A stretch of 64,000 nt of DNA from Actinomycetota bacterium (GTDB taxonomy: Bacteria; Actinomycetota; Actinomycetes; Nanopelagicales; Nanopelagicaceae): the NCBI GenBank assembly GCA_027728065.1, contig JAQBVO010000003.1:26410-90409 (forward strand). The letters run 5' to 3'. Positions 1 to 10,581 of the stretch are shown in pieces. The position numbers and the translations under genes were made by a program. How positions within the stretch are numbered: the stretch's first letter is position 1; each line of letters opens with the position of its first letter. Below the pieces are notes generated by a model. The model was not told where the DNA came from. It saw only the letters and a list, made by a program, of their open reading frames with translations, and searched no databases.

Positions 1-201
1 TAAATCCAATGCAGGAAGCTCGCTTTCAATAATACAGACCGCATTTACATAATCTGGTTGGGTTGGTCCGCCCATGGGTGCGGTTGTGTAGTACGAAGAA
101 ACCGCAACCACATCGGTTGATTCACGTAAGAGAGCCAGTGCGATATCTAAATTTTCGTGTGGGTTACCAAGATTTGCACCAAGTCCTATTACTGCTTTCA
201 T
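1..201 (-). CDS. folK: 2-amino-4-hydroxy-6-hydroxymethyldihydropteridine pyrophosphokinase, partial (runs off window start)
   Basis: Minus-strand translation MKAVIGLGANLGNPHENLDIALALLRESTDVVAVSSYYTTAPMGGPTQPDYVNAV...; typical HPPK N-terminus; overlaps folB stop. Confidence 0.9.
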   Translation of the reverse strand, partial: MKAVIGLGANLGNPHENLDIALALLRESTDVVAVSSYYTTAPMGGPTQPDYVNAVCIIESELPALDL

Positions 202-560
202 CGTGTGCGTTTTATTGCTACTGCAATATCTTTCAGTGATGCAGTTACCGGTGCCTGTGGTTTATGGACTGTAACTGTTACTGAAACAACTTTCACATAG
301 GAATTCAAAATCCGTTCAGCGATTCGTCCTGCAAGTTTCTCGATGAGTGAGACTGGATTAGATGTAATTTCGGCAACAACTAGATCGGTAATCTCGGCGT
401 AGTTGACGGTATCCTCGATTAAATCACTAGTGGATGCTGCACGCAGATCAATTTCAAGGGCTAAATCAACATAGAAATCCTGACCATGGGCGCGCTCATG
501 TTCGAGCAGGCCGTGGTATCCAAAGCCGTGGATCGCCTCGAGCAGTATCTGATCACTCAT
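198..560 (-). CDS. folB: dihydroneopterin aldolase
   Basis: ORF 120 aa, FolB-like; in folate cluster. Confidence 0.93.
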   Translation of the reverse strand: MSDQILLEAIHGFGYHGLLEHERAHGQDFYVDLALEIDLRAASTSDLIEDTVNYAEITDLVVAEITSNPVSLIEKLAGRIAERILNSYVKVVSVTVTVHKPQAPVTASLKDIAVAIKRTR

Positions 561-1312
561 GAGCGCAACACATCTTTATGGGGCTTCACAGAATGAACTC
601 TAACTCCCCAAATACCGCTCGTGGAAAGCCGCTTTGTTAGGGCGATACTCGCCTGTTCACGTTTATCGGGTGTAGTGCCGCCAAGAAAACGTTTTCGAGA
701 GCCACCAACTAAGACCCGATATCCAAGGGCTACGAACTCATCGATGCGATCAATAATCGCCCAGTTGTGATCGGCGTTTTTGGCAAAGCCAATACCTGGA
801 TCGATAATTAAATTATCTTTGCTTATTCCCGTATCTAACGCCGCAGAGATTCTCTCTTGCAACTCGCAAATTACATCGCGCACAACATCCCCATAAATGG
901 CCATACTATTCATATCTTTTGACTGTCCGCGCCAATGCATGGCGATATAAGGCGCCTGTAATTGCGCAGCGGTTGCTAACATTTGCCCATCTGCTAACCC
1001 CCCACTGACATCGTTAATAATCTGAGCCCCGGCTGCTATCGCAGCTCTTGCTGTGCTAGCACGCATCGTATCGATGCTTATTGGGACACCCTCTTTAGCA
1101 AGTTCAGAGATTACTGGAATAACGCGGGCGAGCTCTTCATCTGCACTAACACGATCTGCGCCAGGTCTAGTTGACTCACCACCGATATCAATAATCTCAA
1201 CACCCTCGGCGATCATTTGACGCCCATGGTGCAATGCGCTTTCAATAGAGTTATACCGACCACCATCGGCAAATGAATCCGGTGTGACGTTAAGAATCCC
1301 CATGACCAACAT
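557..1312 (-). CDS. folP: dihydropteroate synthase
   Basis: MGILNVTPDSFADGG, GGESTRPGA motifs. Confidence 0.95.
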   Translation of the reverse strand: MLVMGILNVTPDSFADGGRYNSIESALHHGRQMIAEGVEIIDIGGESTRPGADRVSADEELARVIPVISELAKEGVPISIDTMRASTARAAIAAGAQIINDVSGGLADGQMLATAAQLQAPYIAMHWRGQSKDMNSMAIYGDVVRDVICELQERISAALDTGISKDNLIIDPGIGFAKNADHNWAIIDRIDEFVALGYRVLVGGSRKRFLGGTTPDKREQASIALTKRLSTSGIWGVRVHSVKPHKDVLRS

Positions 1313-1317
1313 GGGTT

Positions 1318-1920
1318 TTACCGATGTGTAATGAGGCTAATTGCTTCGGCACGTGTTGCAGCCTTTAGAAGCGCACCACGAACCGCACTTGTTGTCGTGC
1401 GAGCCTGTGACTTCTTTATACCACGCATCGACATGCATAGATGTTCGCAGTCAATGATCACAATTACACCAAGTGGATCAAGGATTTCAACTAAAGCATC
1501 GGCGATCTGCGTAGTTAATCGCTCTTGCACCTGTGGGCGTTTAGCATAGACATCGACTAAGCGCGCCAACTTTGAAAGGCCGGTGATTTTCCCGCGCGGT
1601 ATATAGCCAATGTGTGCAACACCGTGAAAGGGAGTTAGGTGATGTTCACAGTGCGAAAAAACCTCAATGTCGCGGACAATAACTAACTCTTCATGCCCAA
1701 TATCAAATGTTGTTGTTAGCACATCCTCTGGAGCCTGCCAAAGCCCTGCAAAATTCTCCTTCATCGCGCGAGCAACACGCGCCGGCGTTTCTCGTAAGCC
1801 CTCTCGATCTGGATCTTCACCAAGTGCTATTAAAAGCTCGCGTACTGCACGCTCGGCTCGTTCTTGATCATATGGAGCGGGTCTGTGAGCGTCGGTGAGA
1901 GTAATTTTACTTATTGTCAT
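1318..1920 (-). CDS. folE: GTP cyclohydrolase I
   Basis: [21 protein letters not shown] motif. Confidence 0.97.
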   Translation of the reverse strand: MTISKITLTDAHRPAPYDQERAERAVRELLIALGEDPDREGLRETPARVARAMKENFAGLWQAPEDVLTTTFDIGHEELVIVRDIEVFSHCEHHLTPFHGVAHIGYIPRGKITGLSKLARLVDVYAKRPQVQERLTTQIADALVEILDPLGVIVIIDCEHLCMSMRGIKKSQARTTTSAVRGALLKAATRAEAISLITHR

Positions 1921-3976
1921 CTGTCAGCTTCTTACTAGGTGTGGGCTTCTTTACTTTTGTAATAACGGCTCTTTCTGGAACATCAACTGGTGGTTGATCT
2001 GATGGAATTCGTGTAATTGAACCCGTCCATGCCGGCCGTGCCGTAACGGATTTAACCCGCTTAAAGATCTTTGCTATCTCTTTCTTACTGAGCGTCTCTT
2101 TATCTAGGAGCTCTAAGACCATCTCATCTAAAACCTTACGGTTTGCAACCAAGATATCAAAGGCCTCTTGATGAGCGTTTTCAATAAGTCTGCGGATTTC
2201 TCGGTCAACAACACCTGCAATACTCTCAGAGTAATCGCGTTGGTGGCTATAGTCCCGGCCCATAAATGGAACATCGCTACTTGTTCCTAACTTTATCGCG
2301 CCCACCGCTTCAGTCATTCCATATTGAGTAACCATTGCACGGGCAAGTGTCGTCGCTTTTTCAATGTCATTTGATGCACCTGTCGATGGATCATGAAAAA
2401 TCAACTCTTCTGCCGCCCGACCGCCCAATGAGTATGCCAACTGATCAAGGAGTTGATTGCGCGTAGTTGAATAGCGATCCTCATCGGGAAGAATCATCGT
2501 GTAACCAAGGGCGCGGCCGCGAGGTATGATTGTTATTTTATGCACAGGATCTGTGTGTGGCAGTGCATGGGCTACAAGAGCATGACCAGCTTCGTGATAG
2601 GCGGTAACGCGTCGCTCATCCCCACTCATGATGCGCGATTTGCGCTGTGGACCCGCCATCACACGATCAATAGCCTCATCGATTTCAAGATTTGAAATCA
2701 ACTTGTTTTCTTCGCGAGCCGTCAAAAGGGCAGCCTCGTTAAGAACATTTGCAAGATCGGCACCAGTAAATCCTGGTGTGCGACGTGCATAATCAATAAG
2801 TTTTACCGAGTCACTCATAGGTTTATTCTTTGCGTGTACTGCCAAAATCGCTTCACGACCCTTAAGATCAGGGCGATCAACTGCAATTTGTCGATCGAAG
2901 CGGCCTGGACGCAACAGCGCTGGATCTAGTACATCTGGACGGTTAGTCGCGGCGATAAGAATGACCTTCGTATTTTCTTCAAAGCCATCCATCTCAACTA
3001 AGAGTTGATTAAGGGTCTGTTCACGCTCGTCATGTCCGCCACCCATACCTGTGCCGCGCTGGCGACCAACGGCATCTATCTCATCAACAAAAACTATCGC
3101 CGGTGAATTTTCTTTTGCTTGATTAAATAGATCACGCACACGCGCTGCTCCAACACCAACAAACATCTCAACAAAATCAGATCCAGAGATCGAATAAAAG
3201 GGGACTCCCGCTTCGCCTGCGACTGCGCGAGCAAGTAGCGTCTTGCCAGTCCCTGGAGGACCAAAGAGTAAAACACCCTTTGGAATCTTCGCGCCTAGTG
3301 CACCGTACTTATCTGGGTTGGCTAAAAAATCCTTAATCTCCTCGAGTTCGGCTATGGCTTCATCGGCACCGGCGACATCTTTAAAAGTGGTCTGCGGCAC
3401 GTCATTACTTTGAAGTTTTGCACGCGACTTACCAAATTGAAATATCTTATTGCCGCCTTGCGCCTGGCTCATCATCCAGAAGAATAAGAAGCCAATAAGT
3501 AGAAATGGAATTATCGAAAATAGAAATGAGACAAGGAGTGATTGCGATGGAACACGGACGTTCCAGCCTTTTGGTGGTGGATTTGAGGTAAGAGCATCAA
3601 TTATCGTCGGCTCCTGTCGGGCAACATATGAGGCTTCAACTTTAGCTGCCCCTTTAATTGCAGCACCCGGCTTTAAGACGAGACGAATCTTCTGATCTTT
3701 ATCTACAACCTCTGCCGAGTCGACGTTAGAGCGGGCAATAGCATCTAGTGCTTGCGAGGTTTCAATCTGCGTATATCGGTTGCCGGCAGATGTAATCTGG
3801 CCAAAGATAGAGACGACAAAAATTGCAAAAAGAATCCAAAAAAGTGGTCCACGAAGAATTCGGCCAGTACGAGTTAATGGCTTTTTAGAGTTTGAACCGC
3901 CTGCGAAACTCTTTTTGAGGGGTTTAATCTTCGCCGGTTTCTTCACTGGTTTCTTGACTTGCGACATCTCGTGCAT
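1907..3976 (-). CDS. ftsH: ATP-dependent zinc metalloprotease FtsH
   Basis: AAA domain [18 protein letters not shown] zinc motif, N-terminal TM. Confidence 0.98.
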   Translation of the reverse strand: MHEMSQVKKPVKKPAKIKPLKKSFAGGSNSKKPLTRTGRILRGPLFWILFAIFVVSIFGQITSAGNRYTQIETSQALDAIARSNVDSAEVVDKDQKIRLVLKPGAAIKGAAKVEASYVARQEPTIIDALTSNPPPKGWNVRVPSQSLLVSFLFSIIPFLLIGFLFFWMMSQAQGGNKIFQFGKSRAKLQSNDVPQTTFKDVAGADEAIAELEEIKDFLANPDKYGALGAKIPKGVLLFGPPGTGKTLLARAVAGEAGVPFYSISGSDFVEMFVGVGAARVRDLFNQAKENSPAIVFVDEIDAVGRQRGTGMGGGHDEREQTLNQLLVEMDGFEENTKVILIAATNRPDVLDPALLRPGRFDRQIAVDRPDLKGREAILAVHAKNKPMSDSVKLIDYARRTPGFTGADLANVLNEAALLTAREENKLISNLEIDEAIDRVMAGPQRKSRIMSGDERRVTAYHEAGHALVAHALPHTDPVHKITIIPRGRALGYTMILPDEDRYSTTRNQLLDQLAYSLGGRAAEELIFHDPSTGASNDIEKATTLARAMVTQYGMTEAVGAIKLGTSSDVPFMGRDYSHQRDYSESIAGVVDREIRRLIENAHQEAFDILVANRKVLDEMVLELLDKETLSKKEIAKIFKRVKSVTARPAWTGSITRIPSDQPPVDVPERAVITKVKKPTPSKKLTDDNK

Positions 3977-3992
3977 CTCTCAATTCTTGGGG

Positions 3993-4544
3993 TTATACGT
4001 ACATGTGCTTAGCAAGCACGGCGATAAATGGGAGGTTGCGATATTTTTCATCAAAGTCGAGACCATACCCAACAACAAAATCTGGTGGGATTTCAAAGCC
4101 AACATATTTAACATCGACCATAACTTTGGCTGCATCTGGCTTACGAAGAATGGATAGTACCTCGACGCTGGCCGCTCCACGCGATTGAAGATTTGCTATA
4201 AGCCACAAAAGTGTTAAACCAGAATCAACGATATCTTCAACGATTAAAACATTTCGGCGTGTAATGTCGCGATCTAAATCTTTAAGAATTCGAACTACGC
4301 CACTTGATTTTGTGCCTGAGCCATAGGATGAAACAGCCATCCAGTCCATCTCTACGTGACGCGCTAGTGCACGTGAGAGATCGGCCATCGCCATCACTGC
4401 GCCCTTAAGTACTCCAATTAAAAGCAGGTCTTTGCCTTCGTAATCCTTTTCAATTCGTAGAGCGAGCTCTTTAATCTTTGCTTGCAGATCTTCTTCACTC
4501 ACGACTACGCGCTCTATATCTTTTTCAACTCCAGCTAAATCCAC
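3993..4544 (-). CDS. hpt: hypoxanthine phosphoribosyltransferase
   Basis: VLIVEDIVDSGLTL PRPP motif; ftsH-hpt-tilS synteny. Confidence 0.96.
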   Translation of the reverse strand: MDLAGVEKDIERVVVSEEDLQAKIKELALRIEKDYEGKDLLLIGVLKGAVMAMADLSRALARHVEMDWMAVSSYGSGTKSSGVVRILKDLDRDITRRNVLIVEDIVDSGLTLLWLIANLQSRGAASVEVLSILRKPDAAKVMVDVKYVGFEIPPDFVVGYGLDFDEKYRNLPFIAVLAKHMYV

Positions 4545-4559
4545 GAAGGCTCCCTTGGG

Positions 4560-5516
4560 CTAGTTGCGTAAGAGTGAAAGTCTGCCCGATAATCGCTCAA
4601 CCTTCACACCACCCGGCAGATAAGAAGCCCCCTGCCCGCTCCAGGCCGTGATTAAAGCCTCAATTGAGGTGACGTGCTCGGCTGAAATTGAGCCCGATGG
4701 CGCCCCTGCCGCGTAAATCGCAGCCCGAATAACCCGACTTCGGATCGCTTGTGGCAATGTGGCTAGATGCTCACAGGACAAATCAGCTAAATCTAAATGT
4801 TGAATTTCGCGCTTTGTCCAGGCATCGAGTGCATCGGCGTCGTGGCGCAATAGTTCGGCGCTGCGCGCGAGAGCATCGGAGATGCCTGGGCCAATTGCTT
4901 TTTCAAGCGTTGGAATTGCGTCGGTGCGAACACGCACGCGAGCAAAATTTGAATCGAGATTATGTGGATCGTTCCATGCGATTAAACCAACATCTCGACA
5001 AAGGCTTTCGGTTTCTGCGCGGGTAATTGAAAGAAATGGACGAATATATTTTCCCTGCAGCGGTGCCATCCCTGAGAGCGAACGAGTTCCAGAGCCACGT
5101 GCAAGACCAAGCAAAACACTCTCGGCTTGATCATCACGGGTATGACCTAAGAAGATTGCAACTGCTTTTAGATCATCACTTACTCTATCTAATGCACCAT
5201 ATCTAGCTTTGCGCGCCGATGCTTCTAGACCATCGGTAATCTCAACAGTGACCTTTGCAATCGTCGTCTTGATACCTAAAGACTTCATCTGCTCAGCAGT
5301 TTTCTCTGCCTGTATTGCCGAACCCGATTGCAGTTGATGATCAACTGTTACTGCATGCACGTCAATTGCTAATTTAGGTGCCTCAAGTGAAAGTGCATAG
5401 GCAAGGGCAAGTGAATCGGCTCCTCCGGAAACGGCTATGACTACTAAATCTCCAGCCTCTAACTTTTCAAGCCATGGACGCACAGCGGCGCGGGTTAACG
5501 GTGCGCTCGTGCTCAT
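4560..5516 (-). CDS. tilS: tRNA(Ile)-lysidine synthase
   Basis: AVSGGADSLAL PP-loop motif. Confidence 0.95.
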   Translation of the reverse strand: MSTSAPLTRAAVRPWLEKLEAGDLVVIAVSGGADSLALAYALSLEAPKLAIDVHAVTVDHQLQSGSAIQAEKTAEQMKSLGIKTTIAKVTVEITDGLEASARKARYGALDRVSDDLKAVAIFLGHTRDDQAESVLLGLARGSGTRSLSGMAPLQGKYIRPFLSITRAETESLCRDVGLIAWNDPHNLDSNFARVRVRTDAIPTLEKAIGPGISDALARSAELLRHDADALDAWTKREIQHLDLADLSCEHLATLPQAIRSRVIRAAIYAAGAPSGSISAEHVTSIEALITAWSGQGASYLPGGVKVERLSGRLSLLRN

Positions 5517-5525
5517 GGGTTAAGA

Positions 5526-6728
5526 CTAGACCCGACCACCAAAAGGCATAAGCCCCTTAACGCTATAGATATTTGAAAACAGCAGGCCCTTGTCCTTTGA
5601 GTTTGCCTCCCACATCATTCCATTACCCGCATAAATGCTGATGTGATGAATAGTAGAGATTGTGCCCTTATATGAATAGAAGAGAAGATCCCCCGGCACA
5701 AGTTCATTGAGTGAAACATGTTTGGTATAGCCCGAATACAGAGCTGAGTTTAGACGATCCCAGTTTGGCCAACCCAATCCCGCATACTTATATGCGGCAT
5801 ATACAAGTCCTGAACAGTCAAAAGTATTTGGCCCTTCTGAACCCCAAACATATGGTTTGCGCGCTAGCACTTGCTTTTTTGCAAACTCAACGGCCTTTAA
5901 CCGTTGCTTTTCATTAGTTCTAATCGTTGACCGACCTCGGAATCCAATATCTGGCCAGATCTTTGACTGTCCTGCAGTTTGTCCGGCTTGATTAGCTTGA
6001 GCCTCTTCTAAGAGTGCGAGTTGTCGTTGCTGCTCAAGAGTGGTTCGCACTTTACGTGCACTGAGCAAATCTTTCATTAACTGATCTTGTACCTTTTGTA
6101 ACTTAGCAACTTCTTTGGCCTGCTCGGCTTTTGCATCATCGGCAACTTTTTTAGCTGCAGCTACTTTGTCTGTTGCTTTTTGTTGAACAATCTCGGCCTC
6201 ATCTGCGGCTTTCTTCGCCGCACGTGCAATAATTTCAGCGGCTTTAAAACGCTCTAGGGCAATTGTGTTCTTTGTCCCCAATGTACTTAATGTGCTGAGT
6301 TGATCCATTAAATCCTGCGGTCCATTAGCACTAAGCAATGGCTCTATATTGCTCATGTTTCCACCCAAGATATAAGCATTAGCGGCAAGTCTTCCAATCA
6401 CATGGTGTGCCTCTGCAACGGCCGCAGCGGTTTCGGTTGCGTACTGCGCCGCTGAGCGTGCTGCGGTTTCGGCAATCGCTAACTCTTTTTGTGCCTGTAC
6501 ATATAGCGCCCTAGCGGCATTTGCTTTAGCAGTTAACGTACGTAAATTTTGATTTGCCGCAGCTAATTTTGCCGCTTGCGCCTCGGCAGCTTTCTTCTTA
6601 GCCGCTTCAACTTTCTTAGCCGCTTTAATCTGTGCCAACGTTGGTTTTGGGGTCTTTGCTATTGCCGGCGCTGTTGTCAGCGTCAGTGCAAGAACGAGAG
6701 CAAGTGAAACCGCTCTATACATTTTCAA
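5526..6728 (-). CDS. secreted NlpC/P60 family peptidoglycan endopeptidase with coiled-coil N-terminus
   Basis: Signal peptide, coiled coil, C-terminal NlpC/P60 (FDCSGLVYAAYKYAG, LVPGDLLFY). Confidence 0.92.
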   Translation of the reverse strand: MKMYRAVSLALVLALTLTTAPAIAKTPKPTLAQIKAAKKVEAAKKKAAEAQAAKLAAANQNLRTLTAKANAARALYVQAQKELAIAETAARSAAQYATETAAAVAEAHHVIGRLAANAYILGGNMSNIEPLLSANGPQDLMDQLSTLSTLGTKNTIALERFKAAEIIARAAKKAADEAEIVQQKATDKVAAAKKVADDAKAEQAKEVAKLQKVQDQLMKDLLSARKVRTTLEQQRQLALLEEAQANQAGQTAGQSKIWPDIGFRGRSTIRTNEKQRLKAVEFAKKQVLARKPYVWGSEGPNTFDCSGLVYAAYKYAGLGWPNWDRLNSALYSGYTKHVSLNELVPGDLLFYSYKGTISTIHHISIYAGNGMMWEANSKDKGLLFSNIYSVKGLMPFGGRV

Positions 6729-6802
6729 TTCAAAACCTCCGGAGGAAGGTCTTAAGAATAAATGACTAACCTTAGAAAAACCTGATAAATCCGCTGGTGT
6801 CT

Positions 6803-7609
6803 TTAATTAGATACATCTCGTCGAAGAAATAGAAATGAGGCGATAATGACCCCGACTGCAACGTATGCTCCGCCGACTAATAGAGCATGCGAATATTCAA
6901 TTCCTGTGGTAAACCCACGCACTGCTCCACCAGATGCTATGGCTGAAAGCTGTGCCCCTGGCATCCAATCTTGTAACGAGTTTTTAACAGCAATTAATAA
7001 ATTCTCAACGATTAGCAACCACAAAACACCAAATGAGATAGCGCTAATCGGAGAGCGCAGTAAGAGACCTAGGACCATGCCAATAGTTCCAAAACCGATA
7101 ACAGAGATGATTATATTTATGGAGGTTGTAAGCAGTGCATGCCGACCATCAGGGCCAAACCAAAGATCAGTTGAAACCTTTGCACGCGGTGCTAAAAGTA
7201 TGGAGGCGCTAATACTTACAATCCCTGAAAAAATAATCATCACAAGTGCAAATAACTTCATCGCAATAAATTTTCCAACTAGAATACGTATGCGCCCAGG
7301 TTGGCGAACCAAAATATTGCGCAAAGTTCCATAGGTATATTCCTGCGCTGTCTGTGCGGCAAAAACGCAGAGCGCGATTATCCCGAGAAATCCACCTACG
7401 CTGCTAAAACCCTGTACACCACCTGTTGCAAGTCCAAGAACTTCACGGCTAACGGTTCGGCCGCGATCGGAGTTTCCATCAGGTGAGTCAATGAGTAAGA
7501 ACAAAAGAGATGAAAAGAGAGCGCTGAAAAAAACAACGGCGCCCATGGTGCCCAGAAAAAGTGTTGGTCGGCGTAATTTACGCAACTCTGATAAAGCTAC
7601 TCGCCACAT
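6803..7609 (-). CDS. ABC transporter permease (ABC-2 type)
   Basis: Polytopic membrane protein downstream of and overlapping an ABC ATPase. Confidence 0.85.
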   Translation of the reverse strand: MWRVALSELRKLRRPTLFLGTMGAVVFFSALFSSLLFLLIDSPDGNSDRGRTVSREVLGLATGGVQGFSSVGGFLGIIALCVFAAQTAQEYTYGTLRNILVRQPGRIRILVGKFIAMKLFALVMIIFSGIVSISASILLAPRAKVSTDLWFGPDGRHALLTTSINIIISVIGFGTIGMVLGLLLRSPISAISFGVLWLLIVENLLIAVKNSLQDWMPGAQLSAIASGGAVRGFTTGIEYSHALLVGGAYVAVGVIIASFLFLRRDVSN

Positions 7610-8514
7610 TATTTTTCACCAGTCATTTCAAAAAAAGTTTCTTCAAGGTTTGGAAGCTGTGGCGTTAACTGCGAAAGAGTTATCCCTGCATCAAATGCGG
7701 CACGGTTAAATTCAAGAGCCCATTCAGCTGGACCTTCAACATGCACGGCGCCATCTCTAATTACTGCTCGGTGACCAGCTCTTTGCGCTATCGCTAGTAA
7801 CGCGCCAAGATCGCTCTCATGTGCGCCCTTAGCGATGATTACTGGCTGCTGATCGAGCATTAAATCACTCATCTTGCCGGTAAAGACAACTTCGCCCTTG
7901 CGCAACATTACTAAATAATCGCTGATGAGTTCGAGTTCAGATAAGAGGTGTGATGAGACAAAGACGGAGGTGCCTTCATCTGCTAGCGCGCGCAAAAGTG
8001 AACGAACCTCTTGGATTCCCTCGGGATCTAAACCATTTGTAGGTTCGTCCAGCATCAGCAGTTTTGGATTAGGCAGTAAGGCGGCGGCGATCCCCAAGCG
8101 TTGCTTCATTCCAAGTGAGTAGGTCTTGTACTTTGATTTCGCGCGATCACCTAGACCTACTTGATCGAGTAAATACTGAACACGATCAGTTGAAAACCCG
8201 CCAAGATTTGCTAAGTATTTTAGATTCTCACTACCGCTTAATGCTGGATAGAAAGCTGGTCCTTCAATCATCGCCCCTACACGTGGCAGATATTTCTCGG
8301 GGTGCTTAATTGACTCACCCAAGATCTCTCCCGTGCCACCAGTGGGTGTAATTAAACCGAGCAACATGCGCATCGTGGTTGTCTTACCCGAACCGTTAGG
8401 TCCAACAAAGCCACAAATCGTGCCTAGTGGGACTTCAAATGTTGCATGAGATACTGCCATGCGCCCACCGTACTTCTTACTTAAATCACTAACGGAGATA
8501 GCGGTATTAGACAT
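7609..8514 (-). CDS. ABC transporter ATP-binding protein
   Basis: Walker A GPNGSGKTT, signature YSLGMKQRLGIA, Walker B LLMLDEP. Confidence 0.95.
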   Translation of the reverse strand: MSNTAISVSDLSKKYGGRMAVSHATFEVPLGTICGFVGPNGSGKTTTMRMLLGLITPTGGTGEILGESIKHPEKYLPRVGAMIEGPAFYPALSGSENLKYLANLGGFSTDRVQYLLDQVGLGDRAKSKYKTYSLGMKQRLGIAAALLPNPKLLMLDEPTNGLDPEGIQEVRSLLRALADEGTSVFVSSHLLSELELISDYLVMLRKGEVVFTGKMSDLMLDQQPVIIAKGAHESDLGALLAIAQRAGHRAVIRDGAVHVEGPAEWALEFNRAAFDAGITLSQLTPQLPNLEETFFEMTGEK

Positions 8515-8523
8515 AGTTATAAC

Positions 8524-9393
8524 CTACACCGCTAACTGGGCAACTACCAGTACAACCGATAGCAGGCTCAGGTAAGTAATCGACCACTGAAAAATCTTGC
8601 CAGCGCTCTTGGCATAATCAGGTGAACTCTCTTTAAGTCCAATCAGTTCACGGGCAAAGATCAAACCGAGCACAATGGTTATTAGAAGTGACCACGTTGG
8701 CAACTGCGCCGAGAGTATTAACCAGATAGATGATGCAATCATTAAAATAGTGTGAGACCACATCTGTCGATGTACCTGAGATTTAGGCGCTACAACTGGA
8801 AGCATTGGGATACCAGCTGCTGAATAGTCATCTTTGTATTTAATTGCAAGTGCCCAGAAATGTGGAGGTGTCCAGAAAAAGATAACCATAAAAAACGCCA
8901 ATGCAGTTAAGGAGAGTGAATTAGTCACTGCTGCCCAGCCGATAAAAACCGGCATGCACCCTGCTATTCCACCCCATACGATATTTTGAGATGTACGTTG
9001 CTTTAGCCCTATCGTATAAACAAATACATAAAATGCGATAGCAATAAAGGTTAAGAACGTTGCTAACGGTGTTGTATAGAACCAAAAAATAATCAGAGAT
9101 AATGCGCCGATAATCGTTGCAAAGAGCGTTGCCTTCGTTTTGCTTATAACACCGGTAATAATCGGGCGTTTGGCAGTGCGCGCCATTAACTTATCGCTCT
9201 CACTTTCGATCACCATGTTGAATGCGTTGGCACTTCCTGCAGCTAATGTTCCGGCAAGAATCGTTGTGGCCACGAGTGAAAATGTGGGTAGGCCTTTGTC
9301 GGCTAAGACCATGGCGGGCAGTGTGGAAACTAAGAGTAGTTCGACAACCCGTAGCTTCATCAAATCTAAGTACCCACCTATGGTTCTCTTCAC
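8524..9393 (-). CDS. ctaB: protoheme IX farnesyltransferase (heme O synthase)
   Basis: UbiA-type prenyltransferase with NAFNMVIESESDKLMARTAKRP motif. Confidence 0.93.
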   Translation of the reverse strand: MKRTIGGYLDLMKLRVVELLLVSTLPAMVLADKGLPTFSLVATTILAGTLAAGSANAFNMVIESESDKLMARTAKRPIITGVISKTKATLFATIIGALSLIIFWFYTTPLATFLTFIAIAFYVFVYTIGLKQRTSQNIVWGGIAGCMPVFIGWAAVTNSLSLTALAFFMVIFFWTPPHFWALAIKYKDDYSAAGIPMLPVVAPKSQVHRQMWSHTILMIASSIWLILSAQLPTWSLLITIVLGLIFARELIGLKESSPDYAKSAGKIFQWSITYLSLLSVVLVVAQLAV

Positions 9394-9508
9394 GCCCCTA
9401 GATTACTTGCCAACTTGGTATTGGGTTTACCGAGATTTCTACCTGTGCAGGTAGCTCTCAATATATTAAAGAGTTTTTCATCACCTCTGCCCACATTAGA
9501 GTGGGCCA

Positions 9509-10579
9509 ATGCGCTCCATAATCTTTCTCGCCCTAAGCTTGCTTTCAACGGCCCTGCTGCCGGCACAGGCTCAGCCCCTGACCAGCGATACAAAGATGAG
9601 TTTAGTTAAAACTATTACTGGCGATATTTCACCAAAATCGGTGCGCTCTTCGGGTAATGGTTTAGTGAGTGCACATAACATGATGTACAAGCACAGCGTC
9701 ACAATCTATGACGCTAATACCTTCGACTTAATCAGAACAATCTCTGATTCTGTCCAACTTTCTAGCTTTGGACATTCGAAATCTACTTCAATCTTTAAAG
9801 GCGCACCGGTTGAAGGCGCGTATTCGCCAGATGGCAAGTACTTATATGTTACGAATTATTCGATGTAAGGCAAAGGATATAACCGTGAAGGCCATGATAC
9901 TTGTTCTCCGGCTTCAAAGTTCGATAAGAGCTTTCTTTACCGGATTGATTTAGGTAGTTACGAGATCGATGCAGTCTATCCAGTTGGCTCAGTTCCAAAA
10001 GTTGTCGAAGTAACACCGGATAACAAATATATCCTTGTCTCAAACTGGTGCACATATGATCTCAATGTGATCTCGGTTGAAACTCAAAGAACTGTAAAGA
10101 TTGTAAAAATCGGTAGGTACCCTCGTGGAATTGCTGTCAGCGGGGATAGCAAGACGGCTTATGTTGCTCAGATGGGTGGAAGTCGAATTCACGTTGTAAA
10201 TTTAGAGGATTTCTCCATCACACACATCCCGATCGGAGTGACTCCCCGTGCAATAGTTATCTCTCCGGATAACACGAGAATGTATGTAACACTCAATCTC
10301 TCTGGCAAAGTCACCGCATGGGATTTAGTAGCCAATAAGAGCCTCGGTAACGTTACGACGGGTAAAGCGGCACGCTCCTTAGCTATCTCTGATGATGGCA
10401 GTGCTCTATTTGTCGTTAATTTTTCAAGCAATACCGTTACAAAACTGCGTACCAGTGATTTAAAGACGGTTCAAACAATAAAGGTCTGTAATGAACCGAT
10501 TGGTATTACCTTTGATACACCAACACAGCGCACATGGGTAGCTTGTTATGGTGGATCAATTAAAGTCTTTGATAACTAG
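9509..10579 (+). pseudogene. secreted YVTN-type beta-propeller protein interrupted by an in-frame TAA (9866-9868)
   Basis: ORFs 9509-9868 and 10067-10579 share a frame; the frame stays open after the TAA (GKGYNREGHDTCSPASKFDKSFLYRIDLGSYEIDAVYPVGSVPKVVEVTPDNKYILVSNWCTYDLNVIS...). Confidence 0.85.
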
Positions 10580-10581
10580 AG

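Noticed and set aside
6736-6750. CCTCCGGAGG palindrome before the NlpC/P60 gene as a riboswitch element
   Set aside because: It contains the Shine-Dalgarno sequence and has no loop to form a stable hairpin; no ydaO-type (c-di-AMP) leader seen.
9866-9868. Stop-codon recoding (selenocysteine/pyrrolysine) in the beta-propeller gene
   Set aside because: The codon is TAA, not TGA or TAG; TAA is used normally as a stop elsewhere in the window; no SECIS-like element identified.
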